From NCBI GenBank assembly GCA_964057225.1, contig CAXKVF010000076.1, forward strand, positions 558,001-622,000: a stretch of 64,000 bases of DNA, written 5' to 3'. The notes under the pieces are model-generated. The model worked only from the letters and a program-made list of their open reading frames with translations, was not told the DNA's origin and made no database searches. The stretch comes from Auanema rhodensis (Eukaryota > Nematoda > Chromadorea > Rhabditida > Rhabditidae). A program made the position numbers and the translations under genes. Every line of letters begins with the position of its first letter. Position 1 is the first letter of the stretch. Of the stretch, positions 40,131-53,505 are shown piece by piece.

Positions 40131-43100
40131 AATATCAATAAAAATTTGTTTTTAGACTAATATGGACATGGGAAATCTAATTTTGAAAACCGCATCTCTT
40201 TATCTTCCACGTGAAGCGAGTTACATACCAAGTGCACATCACGTGTACATTTAATTAGCATAAATTAAAGTTCACGTAAATTTCAAAGTCATGGTTACCA
40301 TGAACCAATATTAATAAAAATTTGTTTTTAGACTAATATGTACATGGGGAATCTAATTTTGAAAACCGCATCTCTTTATCTTTCACGTGAAGCGAGTTAC
40401 ATACCAAGTGCACATCACGTGTACATTTAATTAGCATAAATTAAAGTTCACGTAAATTTCAAAGTCATGGTTACCATGCACCAATATCAATAAAAATCTG
40501 TTTTTAGACTAATATGGACATGGGGAATCTAATTTTGAAAACCGCATCTCTTTATCTTTCACGTGAAGCGAGTTACATACCAAGTGCACATCACGTGTAC
40601 ATTTAATTAGCATAAATTAAAGTTCACGTAAATTTCAAAGTCATGGTTACCATGCACCAATATCAATAAAAATTTGTTTTTAGACTAATATGGACATGGG
40701 GAATCTAATTTTGAAAACCGCATCTCTTTATCTTTCACGTGAAGCGAGTTACATATCAAGTGCACATCACGTGAACATTTAATTAGCATAAATTAAAGTT
40801 CACGTAAATTTCAAAGTCATGGTTAACATTAACCAATATCAATAAAAATTTGTTTTTAGACTAATATGGACATGGGGAATCTAATTTTGAAAACCGCATC
40901 TCTTTATCTTTCACGTGAAGCGAGTTACATACCAAGTGCACATCACGTGTACATTTAATTAGCATAAATTAAAGTTCACGTAAATTTCAAAGTCATGGTT
41001 ACCATGCACCAATATCAATAAAAATTTGTTTTTAGACTAATATGGAAATGGGGAATCTAATTTTGAGAACCGCATCTCTTTATCTTTCACGTGAAGCGAG
41101 TTACATACCAAGTGCACATCACGTGTACATTTAATTAGCATAAATTAAAGTTCACGTAAATTTCAAAGTCATGGTTACCATGAACCAATATCAATAAAAA
41201 TTTGTTTTTAGACTAATATGGACATGGGGAATCTAATTTTGAAAACCGCATCTCTTTATCTTTCACGTGAAGCGAGTTACATACCAAGTGCACATCACGT
41301 GTACATTTAATTAGCATAAATTAAAGTTCACGTAAATTTCAAAGTCATGGTTACCATGCACCAATATCAATAAAAATTTGTTTTTAGACTAATATGGACA
41401 TGGGGAATCTAATTTTGAAAACCGCATCTCTTTATCTTCCACGTGAAGCGAGTTACATACCAAGTGCACATCACGTGTACATTTAATTAGCATAAATTAA
41501 AGTTCACGTAAATTTCAAAGTCATGGTTACCATGAACCAATATCAATAAAAATTTGTTTTTAGACTAATATGGACATGGGGAATCTAATTTTGAAAACCG
41601 CATCTCTTTATCTTCCACGTGAAGCGAGTTACATACCAAGTGCACATCACGTGTACATTTAATTAGCATAAATTAAAGTTCACGTAAATTTCAAAGTCAT
41701 GGTTACCATGAACCAATATCAATAAAAATTTGTTTTTAGACTAATATGGACATGGGGAATCTAATTTTGAAAACCGCATCACTTTATCTTTCACGTGAAG
41801 CGAGTTACATACCAAGTGCACATCACGTGTACATTTAATTAGCATAAATTAAAGTTCACGTAAATTTCAAAGTCATGGTTACCATGCACCAATATCAATA
41901 AAAATTTGTTTTTAGACTAATATGGACATGGGGAATCTAATTTTGAAAACCGCATCTCTTTATATTTCACGTGAAGCGAGTTACATACCAAGTGCACATC
42001 ACGTGTACATTTAATTAGCATAAATTAAAGTTCACGTAAATTTCAAAGTCATGGTTACCATGAACCAATATCAATAAAAATTTGTTTTTAGACTAATATG
42101 GACATGGGGAATCTAATTTTGAAAACCGCATCTCTTTATCTTTCACGTGAAGCGAGTTACATACCAAGTGCACATCACGTGTACATTTAATTAGCATAAA
42201 TTAAAGTTCACGTAAATGTCAAAGTCATGGTTACCATTAACCAATATCAATAAAAATTTGTTTTTAGACTAATATGGACATGGGGAATCTAATTTTGAAA
42301 ACCGCATCTCTTTATCTTTCACGTGAAGCGAGTTACATACCAAGTGCACATCACGTGTACATTTAATTAGCATAAATTAAAGTTCACGTAAATTTCAAAG
42401 TCATGGTTACCATGCACCAATATCAATAAAAATTTGTTTTTAGACTAATATGGACATGGGGAATCTAATTTTGAAAACCGCATCTCTTTATCTTTCACGT
42501 GAAGCGAGTTACATACCAAGTGCACATCACGTGTACATTTAATTAGCATAAATTAAAGTTCACGTAAATTTCAAAGTCATGGTTACCATGCACCAATATC
42601 AATAAAAATTTGTTTTTAGACTAATATGGACATGGGGAATCTAATTTTGAAAACCGCATCTCTTTATCTTTCACGTGAAGCGAGTTACATATCAAGTGCA
42701 CATCACGTGTACACTTAATTAGCATAAATTAAAGTTCACGTAAATTTCAAAGTCATGGTTACCATTAACCAATATCAATAAAAATTTGTTTTTAGACTAA
42801 TATGGACATGGGGAATCTAATTTTGAAAACCGCATCTCTTTATCTTTCACGTGAAGCGAGTTACATACCAAGTGCACATCACGTGTACATTTAATTAGCA
42901 TAAATTAAAGTTCACGTAAATTTCAAAGTCATGGTTACCATGCACCAATATCAATAAAAATCTGTTTTTAGACTAATATGGACATGGGGAATCTAATTTT
43001 GAAAACCGCATCTCTTTATCTTTCACGTGAAGCGAGTTACATACCAAGTGCACATCACGTGTACATTTAATTAGCATAAATTAAAGTTCACGTAAATTTC

Positions 43101-45409
43101 AAAGTCATGGTTACCATGCACCAATATCAATAAAAATTTGTTTTTAGACTAATATGGACATGGGGAATCTAATTTTGAAAACCGCATCTCTTTATCTTTC
43201 ACGTGAAGCGAGTTACATATCAAATGCACATCACGTGAACATTTAATTAGCATAAATTAAAGTTCACGTAAATTTCAAAGTCATGGTTAACATTAACCAA
43301 TATCAATAAAAATTTGTTTTTAGACTAATATGGACATGGGAAATCTAATTTTGAAAACCGCATCTCTTTATCTTTCACGTGAAGCGAGTTACATACCAAG
43401 TGCACATCACGTGTACATTTAATTAGCATAAATTAAAGTTCACGTAAATTTCAAAGTCATGGTTACCATGCACCAATATCAATAAAAATTTGTTTTTAGA
43501 CTAATATGGAAATGAGAAATCTAATTTTGAAAACCGCATCTCTTTATCTTTCACGTGAAGCGAGTTACATACCAAGTGCACATCACGTGTACATTTAATT
43601 AGCATAAATTAAAGTTCACGTAAATTTCAAAGTCATGGTTACCATGAACCAATATCAATAAAAATTTATTTTAGACTAATATGGACATGGGGAATCTAAT
43701 TTTGAAAACCGCATCTCTTTATCTTTCACGTGAAGCGAGTTACATACCAAGTGCACATCACGTGTACATTTAATTAGCATAAATTAAAGTTCACGTAAAT
43801 TTCAAAGTCATGGTTACCATGCACCAATATCAATAAAAATTTGTTTTTAGACTAATATGGACATGGGGAATCTAATTTTGAAAACCGCATCTCTTTATCT
43901 TCCACGTGAAGCGAGTTACATACCAAGTGCACATCACGTGTACATTTAATTAGCATAAATTAAAGTTCACGTAAATTTCAAAGTCATGGTTACCATGAAC
44001 CAATATCAATAAAAATTTGTTTTTAGACTAATATGGACATGGGGAATCTAATTTTGAAAACCGCATCACTTTATCTTTCACGTGAAGCGAGTTACATACC
44101 AAGTGCACATCACGTGTACATTTAATTAGCATAAATTAAAGTTCACGTAAATTTCAAAGTCATGGTTACCATGCACCAATATCAATAAAAATTTGTTTTT
44201 AGACTAATATGGACATGGGGAATCTAATTTTGAAAACCGCATCTCTTTATATTTCACGTGAAGCGAGTTACATACCAAGTGCACATCACGTGTACATTTA
44301 ATTAGCATAAATTAAAGTTCACGTAAATTTCAAAGTCATGGTTACCATGAACCAATATCAATAAAAATTTGTTTTTAGACTAATATGGACATGGGAAATC
44401 TAATTTTGAAAACCGCATCTCTTTATCTTCCACGTGAAGCGAGTTACATACCAAGTGCACATCACGTGTACATTTAATTAGCATAAATTAAAGTTCACGT
44501 AAATTTCAAAGTCATGGTTACCATGAACCAATATTAATAAAAATTTGTTTTTAGACTAATATGTACATGGGGAATCTAATTTTGAAAACCGCATCTCTTT
44601 ATCTTTCACGTGAAGCGAGTTACATACCAAGTGCACATCACGTGTACATTTAATTAGCATAAATTAAAGTTCACGTAAATTTCAAAGTCATTGTTACCAT
44701 GCACCAATATCAATAAAAATTTGTTTTTAGACTAATATGGACATGGGGAATCTAATTTTGAAAACCGCATCTCTTTATCTTTCACGTGAAGCGAGTTACA
44801 TATCAAGTGCACATCACGTGTACATTTAATTAGCATAAATTAAAGTTCACGTAAATGTCAAAGTCATGGTTACCATTAACCAATATCAATAAAAATTTGT
44901 TTTTAGACTAATATGGACATGGGGAATCTAATTTTGAAAACCGCATCTCTTTATCTTTCACGTGAAGCGAGTTACATACCAAGTGCACATCACGTGTACA
45001 TTTAATTAGCATAAATTAAAGTTCACGTAAATTTCAAAGTCATGGTTACCATGCACCAATATCAATAAAAATTTGTTTTTAGACTAATATGGACATGGGG
45101 AATCTAATTTTGAAAACCGCATCTCTTTATCTTTCACGTGAAGCGAGTTACATACCAAGTGCACATCACGTGTACATTTAATTAGCATAAATTAAAGTTC
45201 ACGTAAATTTCAAAGTCATGGTTACCATGCACCAATATCAATAAAAATTTGTTTTTAGACTAATATGGACATGGGGAATCTAATTTTGAAAACCGCATCT
45301 CTTTATCTTTCACGTGAAGCGAGTTACATATCAAGTGCACATCACGTGTACACTTAATTAGCATAAATTAAAGTTCACGTAAATTTCAAAGTCATGGTTA
45401 CCATTAACC
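40131..45409. repeat. Nested 14- and 24-monomer duplications
   Basis: Monomer pair gggaaatct/cttcc plus aatattaat/tgtacatgg is at 40131-40482 and 44354-44705 (offset 4223, 24 units minus 1 bp). Inside it, T16C, C98T with gtgaaca and gttaacatt, then gaaatg, occur at 40483-41186 and 42947-43650 (offset 2464, 14 units). A third link, gtaaatgtc and acacttaatt, recurs at an offset of 2639 (near 42216/44855 and 42712/45351). The monomer at 43651 (aaaatttatttta, 175 bp) is the only length variant not shared with another copy. Confidence 0.85.
43651..43825. repeat. 175-bp length-variant monomer, unique
   Basis: aaaatttattttagac replaces aaaatttgtttttagac, so the T run is shortened by one base and a G is lost. 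This is the only length variant in the window without a second copy, so it is probably the youngest. Confidence 0.85.
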
Positions 45410-47873
45410 AATATCAATAAAAATTTGTTTTTAGACTAATATGGACATGGGGAATCTAATTTTGAAAACCGCATCTCTTTATCTTTCACGTGAAGCGAGT
45501 TACATACCAAGTGCACATCACGTGTACATTTAATTAGCATAAATTAAAGTTCACGTAAATTTCAAAGTCATGGTTACCATGAACCAATATCAATAAAAAT
45601 TTGTTTTTAGACTAATATGGACATGGGGAATCTAATTTTGAAAACCGCATCTCTTTATCTTCCACGTGAAGCGAGTTACATACCAAGTGCACATCACGTG
45701 TACATTTAATTAGCATAAATTAAAGTTCACGTGAATTTCAAAGTCATGGTTACCATGCACCAATATCAATAAAAATTTGTTTTTAGACTAATATGGACAT
45801 GGGGAATCTAATTTTGAAAACCGCATCTCTTTATCTTCCACGTGAAGCGAGTTACATACCAAGTGCACATCACGTGTACATTTAATTAGCATAAATTAAA
45901 GTTCACGTAAATTTCAAAGTCATGGTTACCATGAACCAATATCAATAAAAATTTGTTTTTAGACTAATATGGACATGGGGAATCTAATTTTGAAAACCGC
46001 ATCTCTTTATCTTCCACGTGAAGCGAGTTACATATCAAGTGCACATCACGTGTACATTTAATTAGCATAAATTAAAGTTCACGTAAATTTCAAAGTCATG
46101 GTTACCATGAACCAATATCAATAAAAATTTGTTTTTAGACTAATATGGACATGGGGAATCTAATTTTGAAAACCGCATCTCTTTATCTTTCACGTGAAGC
46201 GAGTTACATACCAAGTGCACATCACGTGTACATTTAATTAGCATAAATTAAAGTTCACGTAAATTTCAAAGTCATGGTTACCATGAACCAATATCAATAA
46301 AAATTTGTTTTTAGACTAATATGGACATGGGGAATCTAATTTTGAAAACCGCATCTCTTTATCTTGCACGTGAAGCGAGTTACATACCAAGTGCACATCA
46401 CGTGTACATTTAATTAGCATAAATTAAAGTTCACGTAAATTTCAAAGTCATGGTTACCATGAACCAATATCAATAAAAATTTGTTTTTAGACTAATATGT
46501 ACATGGGGAATCTAATTTTGAAAACCGCATTTCTTTATCTTTCACGTGAAGCGAGTTACATACCAAGTGCACATCACGTGTACATTTAATTAGCATAAAT
46601 TAAAGTTCACGTAAATTTCAAAGTCATGGTTACCATGCACCAATATCAATAAAAATCTGTTTTTAGACTAATATGGACATGGGGAATCTAAATTTGAAAA
46701 CCGCATCTCTTTATCTTTCACGTGAAGCGAGTTACATACCAAGTGCACATCACGTGTACATTTAATTAGCATAAATTAAAGTTCACGTAAATTTCAAAGT
46801 CATGGTTACCATGCACCAATATCAATAAAAATTTGTTTTTAGACTAATATGGACATGGGGAATCTAATTTTGAAAACCGCATCTCTTTATCTTTCACGTG
46901 AAGCGAGTTACATATCAAGTGCACATCACGTGTACATTTAATTAGCATAAATTAAAGTTCACGTAAATTTCAAAGTCATGGTTACCATTAACCAATATCA
47001 ATAAAAATTTGTTTTTAGACTAATATGGACATGGGGAATCTAATTTTGAAAACCGCATCTCTTTATCTTTCACGTGAAGCGAGTTACATACCAAGTGCAC
47101 ATCACGTGTACATTTAATTAGCATAAATTAAAGTTCACGTAAATTTCAAAGTCATGGTTACCATGCACCAATATCAATAAAAATTTGTTTTTAGACTAAT
47201 ATGGACATGGGGAATCTAATTTTGAAAACCGCATCTCTTTATCTTTCACGTGAAGCGAGTTACATACCAAGTGCACATCACGTGTACATTTAATTAGCAT
47301 AAATTAAAGTTCACGTAAATTTCAAAGTCATGGTTACCATGAACCAATATCAATAAAAATTTGTTTTTAGACTAATATGGACATGGGGAATCTAATTTTG
47401 AAAACCGCATCTCTTTATCTTTCACGTGAAGCGAGTTACATACCAAGTGCACATCACGTGTACATTTAATTAGCATAAATTAAAGTTCACGTAAATTTCA
47501 AAGTCATGGTTACCATGCACCAATATCAATAAAAATTTGTTTTTAGACTAATATGGACATGGGGAATCTAATTTTGAAAACCGCATCTCTTTATCTTCCA
47601 CGTGAAGCGAGTTACATACCAAGTGCACATCACGTGTACATTTAATTAGCATAAATTAAAGTTCACGTAAATTTCAAAGTCATGGTTACCATGAACCAAT
47701 ATCAATAAAAATTTGTTTTTAAACTAATATGGACATGGGGAATCTAATTTTGAAAACCGCATCTCTTTATCTTCCACGTGAAGCGAGTTACATACCAAGT
47801 GCACATCACGTGTACATTTAATTAGCATAAATTAAAGTTCACGTAAATTTCAAAGTCATGGTTACCATGAACC
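45410..47873. repeat. Mosaic satellite stretch of 14 monomers
   Basis: All units are 176 bp. T77C dominates at 45586-46113, including gtgaattt (near 45732) and a T77C plus C98T combination (45938). T77G (cttgcacg, near 46364) first appears here. Other private changes are aaatttg (near 46690) and gtttttaaactaat (near 47715). Confidence 0.82.
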
Positions 47874-50800
47874 AATATCAATAAAAATTTGTTTTTAGAC
47901 TAATATGGACATGGGGAATCAAATTTTGAAAACCGCATCTCTTTATCTTTCACGTGAAGCGAGTTACATACCAAGTGCACATCACGTGTACATTTAATTA
48001 GCATAAATTAAAGTTCACGTAAATTTCAAAGTCATGGTTACCATGAACCAATATCAATAAAAATTTGTTTTTAGACTAATATGGACATGGGGAATCTAAT
48101 TTTGAAAACCGCATCACTTTATCTTTCACGTGAAGCGAGTTACATACCAAGTGCACATCACGTGTACATTTAATAAGCATAAATTAAAGTTCACGTAAAT
48201 TTCAAAGTCATGGTTACCATGCACCAATATCAATAAAAATTTGTTTTTAGACTAATATGGACATGGGGAATCTAATTTTGAAAACCGCATCTCTTTATAT
48301 TTCACGTGAAGCGAGTTACATACCAAGTGCACATCACGTGTACATTTAATTAGCATAAATTAAAGTTCACGTAAATTTCAAAGTCATGGTTACCATGAAC
48401 CAATATCAATAAAAATTTGTTTTTAGACTAATATGGACATGGGGAATCTAATTTTGAAAACCGCATCTCTTTATCTTTCACGTGAAGCGAGTTACATACC
48501 AAGTGCACATCACGTGTACATTTAATTAGCATAAATTAAAGTTCACGTAAATTTCAAAGTCATGGTTACCATGCACCAATATCAATAAAAATTTGTTTTT
48601 AGACTAATATGGACATGGGGAATCTAATTTTGAAAACCGCATCTCTTTATCTTGCACGTGAAGCGAGTTACATACCAAGTGCACATCACGTGTACATTTA
48701 ATTAGCATAAATTAAAGTTCACGTAAATTTCAAAGTCATGGTTACCATGAACCAATATCAATAAAAATTTGTTTTTAGACTAATATGTACATGGGGAATC
48801 TAATTTTGAAAACCGCATTTCTTTATCTTTCACGTGAAGCGAGTTACATACCAAGTGCACATCACGTGTACATTTAATTAGCATAAATTAAAGTTCACGT
48901 AAATTTCAAAGTCATGGTTACCATGCACCAATATCAATAAAAATTTGTTTTTAGACTAATATGTACATGGGGAATCTAATTTTGAAAACCGCATTTCTTT
49001 ATCTTTCACGTGAAGCGAGTTACATATCAAGTGCACATCACGTGTACATTTAATTAGCATAAATTAAAGTTCACGTAAATTTCAAAGTCATGGTTACCAT
49101 TAACCAATATCAATAAAAATTTGTTTTTAGACTAATATGGACATGGGGAATCTAATTTTGAAAACCGCATCTCTTTATCTTTCACGTGAAGCGAGTTACA
49201 TACCAAGTGCACATCACGTGTACATTTAATTAGCATAAATTAAAGTTCACGTAAATTTCAAAGTCATGGTTACCATGCACCAATATCAATAAAAATTTGT
49301 TTTTAGACTAATATGGACATGGGGAATCTAATTTTGAAAACCGCATCTCTTTATCTTTCACTTGAAGCGAGTTACATACCAAGTGCACATCACGTGCACA
49401 TTTAATTAGCATAAATTAAAGTTCACGTAAATTTCAAAGTCATGGTTACCATGCACCAATATCAATAAAAATTTGTTTTTAGACTAATATGGACATGGGG
49501 AATCTAATGTTGAAAACCGCATCTCTTTATCTTTCACGTGAAGCGAGTTACATACCAAGTGCACATCACGTGTACATTTAATTAGCATAAATTAAAGTTC
49601 ACGTAAATTTCAAAGTCATGGTTACCATGAACCAATATCAATAAAAATTTGTTTTTAGACTAATATGGACATGGGGAATCAAATTTTGAAAACCGCATCT
49701 CTTTATCTTTCACGTGAAGCGAGTTACATACCAAGTGCACATCACGTGTACATTTAATTAGCATAAATTAAAGTTCACGTAAATTTCAAAGTCATGGTTA
49801 CCATGAACCAATATCAATAAAAATTTGTTTTTAGACTAATATGGACATGGGGAATCTAATTTTGAAAACCGCATCACTTTATCTTTCACGTGAAGCGAGT
49901 TACATACCAAGTGCACATCACGTGTACATTTAATTAGCATAAATTAAAGTTCACGTAAATTTCAAAGTCATGGTTACCATGCACCAATATCAATAAAAAT
50001 TTGTTTTTAGACTAATATGGACATGGGGAATCTAATTTTGAAAACCGCATCTCTTTATATTTCACGTGAAGCGAGTTACATACCAAGTGCACATCACGTG
50101 TACATTTAATTAGCATAAATTAAAGTTCACGTAAATTTCAAAGTCATGGATACCATGAACCAATATCAATAAAAATCTGTTTTTAGACTAATATGGACAT
50201 GGGGAATCTAATTTTGAAAACCGCATCTCTTTATCTTTCACGTGAAGCGAGTTACATACCAAGTGCACATCACGTGTACATTTAATTAGCATAAATTAAA
50301 GTTCACGTAAATTTCAAAGTCATGGTTACCATGCACCAATATCAATAAAAATTTGTTTTTAGACTAATATGGACATGGGGAATCTAATTTTGAAAACCGC
50401 ATCTCTTTATCTTGCACGTGAAGCGAGTTACATACCAAGTGCACATCACGTGTACATTTAATTAGCATAAATTAAAGTTCACGTAAATTTCAAAGTCATG
50501 GTTACCATGAACCAATATCAATAAAAATTTGTTTTTAGACTAATATGTACATGGGGAATCTAATTTTGAAAACCGCATTTCTTTATCTTTCACGTGAAGC
50601 GAGTTACATACCAAGTGCACATCACGTGTACATTTAATTAGCATAAATTAAAGTTCACGTAAATTTCAAAGTCATGGTTACCATGCACCAATATCAATAA
50701 AAATCTGTTTTTAGACTAATATGGACATGGGGAATCTAATTTTGAAAACCGCATTTCTTTATCTTTCACGTGAAACGAGTTACATATCAAGTGCACATCA

Positions 50801-53153
50801 CGTGTACATTTAATTAGCATAAATTAAAGTTCACGTAAATTTCAAAGTCATGGTTACCATTAACCAATATCAATAAAAATTTGTTTTTAGACTAATATGG
50901 ACATGGGGAATCTAATTTTGAAAACCGCATCTCTTTATCTTTCACGTGAAGCGAGTTACATACCAAGTGCACATCACGTGTACATTTAATTAGCATAAAT
51001 TAAAGTTCACGTAAATTTCAAAGTCATGGTTACCATGCACCAATATCAATAAAAATTTGTTTTTAGACTAATATGGACATGGGGAATCTAATTTTGAAAA
51101 GCGCATCTCTTTATCTTTCACGTGAAGCGAGTTACATACCAAGTGCACATCACGTGCACATTTAATTAGCATAAATTAAAGTTCACCTAAATTTCAAAGT
51201 CATGGTTACCATGCACCAATATCAATAAAAATTTGTTTTTAGACTAATATGGACATGGGGAATCTAATGTTGAAAACCGCATCTCTTTATCTTTCACGTG
51301 AAGCGAGTTACATACCAAGTGCACATCACGTGTACATTTAATTAGCATAAATTAAAGTTCACGTAAATTTCAAAGTCATGGTTACCATGAACCAATATCA
51401 ATAAAAATTTGTTTTTAGACTAATATGTACATGGGGAATCTAATTTTGAAAACCGCATCTCTTTATCTTTCACGTGAAGCGAGTTACATACCAAGTGCAC
51501 ATCACGTGTACAATTAATTAGCATAAATTAAGGTTCACGTAAATTTCAAAGTCATGATTACCATGAACCAATATCAATAAAAATTTGTTTTTAGACTAAT
51601 ATGGACATGGGGAATCTAATTTTGAAAACCGCATCTCTTTATCTTTCACGTGAAGCGAGTTACATACCAAGTGCACATCACGTGTACATTTAATTAGCAT
51701 AAATTAGAGTTCACGTAAATTTCAAAGTCATGGTTACCATGAACCAATATCAATAAAAATTTGTTTTTAGACTAATATGGACATGGGGAATCTAATTTTG
51801 AAAACCGCATCACTTTATCTTTCACGTGAAGCGAGTTACATACCAAGTGCACATCACGTGTACATTTAATTAGCATAAATTAAAGTTCACGTAAATTTCA
51901 AAGTCATGGTTACCATGAACCAATATCAATAAAAATTTGTTTTTAGACTAATATGGACATGGGGAATCTAATTTTGAAAACCGCATCTCTTTATCTTGCA
52001 CGTGAAGCGAGTTACATACCAAGTGCACATCACGTGTACATTTAATTAGCATAAATTAAAGTTCACGTAAATTTCAAAGTCATGGTTACCATGAACCAAT
52101 ATCAATAAAAATTTGTTTTTAGACTAATATGTACATGGGGAATCTAATTTTGAAAACCGCATTTCTTTATCTTTCACGTGAAGCGAGTTACATACCAAGT
52201 GCACATCACGTGTACATTTAATTAGCATAAATTAAAGTTCACGTAAATTTCAAAGTCATGGTTACCATGCACCAATATCAATAAAAATTTGTTTTTAGAC
52301 TAATATGTACATGGGGAATCTAATTTTGAAAACCGCATTTCTTTATCTTTCACGTGAAGCGAGTTACATACCAAGTGCACATCACGTGTACATTTAATTA
52401 GCATAAATTAAAGTTCACGTAAATTTCAAAGTCATGGTTACCATGCACCAATATCAATAAAAATCTGTTTTTAGACTAATATGGACATGGGGAATCTAAT
52501 TTTGAAAACCGCATCTCTTTATCTTTCACGTGAAACGAGTTACATATCAAGTGCACATCACGTGTACATTTAATTAGCATAAATTAAAGTTCACGTAAAT
52601 TTCAAAGTCATGGTTACCATTAACCAATATCAATAAAAATTTGTTTTTAGACTAATATGGACATGGGGAATCTAATTTTGAAAACCGCATCTCTTTATCT
52701 TTCACGTGAAGCGAGTTACATACCAAGTGCACATCACGTGTACATTTAATTAGCATAAATTAAAGTTCACGTAAATTTCAAAGTCATGGTTACCATGCAC
52801 CAATATCAATAAAAATTTGTTTTTAGACTAATATGGACATGGGGAATCTAATTTTGAAAACCGCATCGCTTTATCTTTCACGTGAAGCGAGTTACATACC
52901 AAGTGCACATCACGTGCACATTTAATTAGCATAAATTAAAGTTCACGTAAATTTCAAAGTCATGGTTACCATGCACCAATATCAATAAAAATTTGTTTTT
53001 AGACTAATATGGACATGGGGAATCTAATGTTGAAAACCGCATCTCTTTATCTTTCACGTGAAGCGAGTTACATACCAAGTTCACATCACGTGTACATTTA
53101 ATTAGCATAAATTAAAGTTCACGTAAATTTCAAAGTCATGGTTACCATGAACC
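47874..53153. repeat. Three 10-mer HOR copies (1760 bp each)
   Basis: Copies are 47874-49633, 49634-51393 and 51394-53153. Copies 1 and 2 share the order T48A, T67A, C74A, plain, T77G, G35T/C66T, C66T/C98T, consensus, T116C (cacgtgcac), T52G (aatgttg). Copy 3 keeps the same length and right half but begins with G35T/T120A and has two G35T/C66T monomers after T77G. G86A (gaaacgag) marks copies 2 and 3 only. The T116C anchors lie exactly 1760 bp apart (49391, 51151, 52911). Confidence 0.9.
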
Positions 53154-53505
53154 AATATCAATAAAAATTTGTTTTTAGACTAATATGTACATGGGGAATC
53201 TAATTTTGAAAACCGCATCTCTTTATCTTTCACGTGAAGCGAGTTACATACCAAGTGCACATCACGTGTACAATTAATTAGCATAAATTAAAGTTCACGT
53301 AAATTTCAAAGTCATGGTTACCATGAACCAATATCAATAAAAATTTGTTTTTAGACTAATATGGACATGGGGAATCTAATTTTGAAAACCGCATTTCTTT
53401 ATCTTTCACGTGAAGCGAGTTACATACCAAGTGCACATCACGTGTACATTTAATTAGCATAAATTAAAGTTCACGTAAATTTCAAAGTCATGGTTACCAT
53501 GAACC
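53154..53505. repeat. Two linker monomers (G35T/T120A, then C66T)
   Basis: These repeat the fifth and sixth units of the 8-monomer block B (compare 56322-56673 and 57730-58081). They look like a remnant of an earlier B block preceding block A. Confidence 0.75.
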
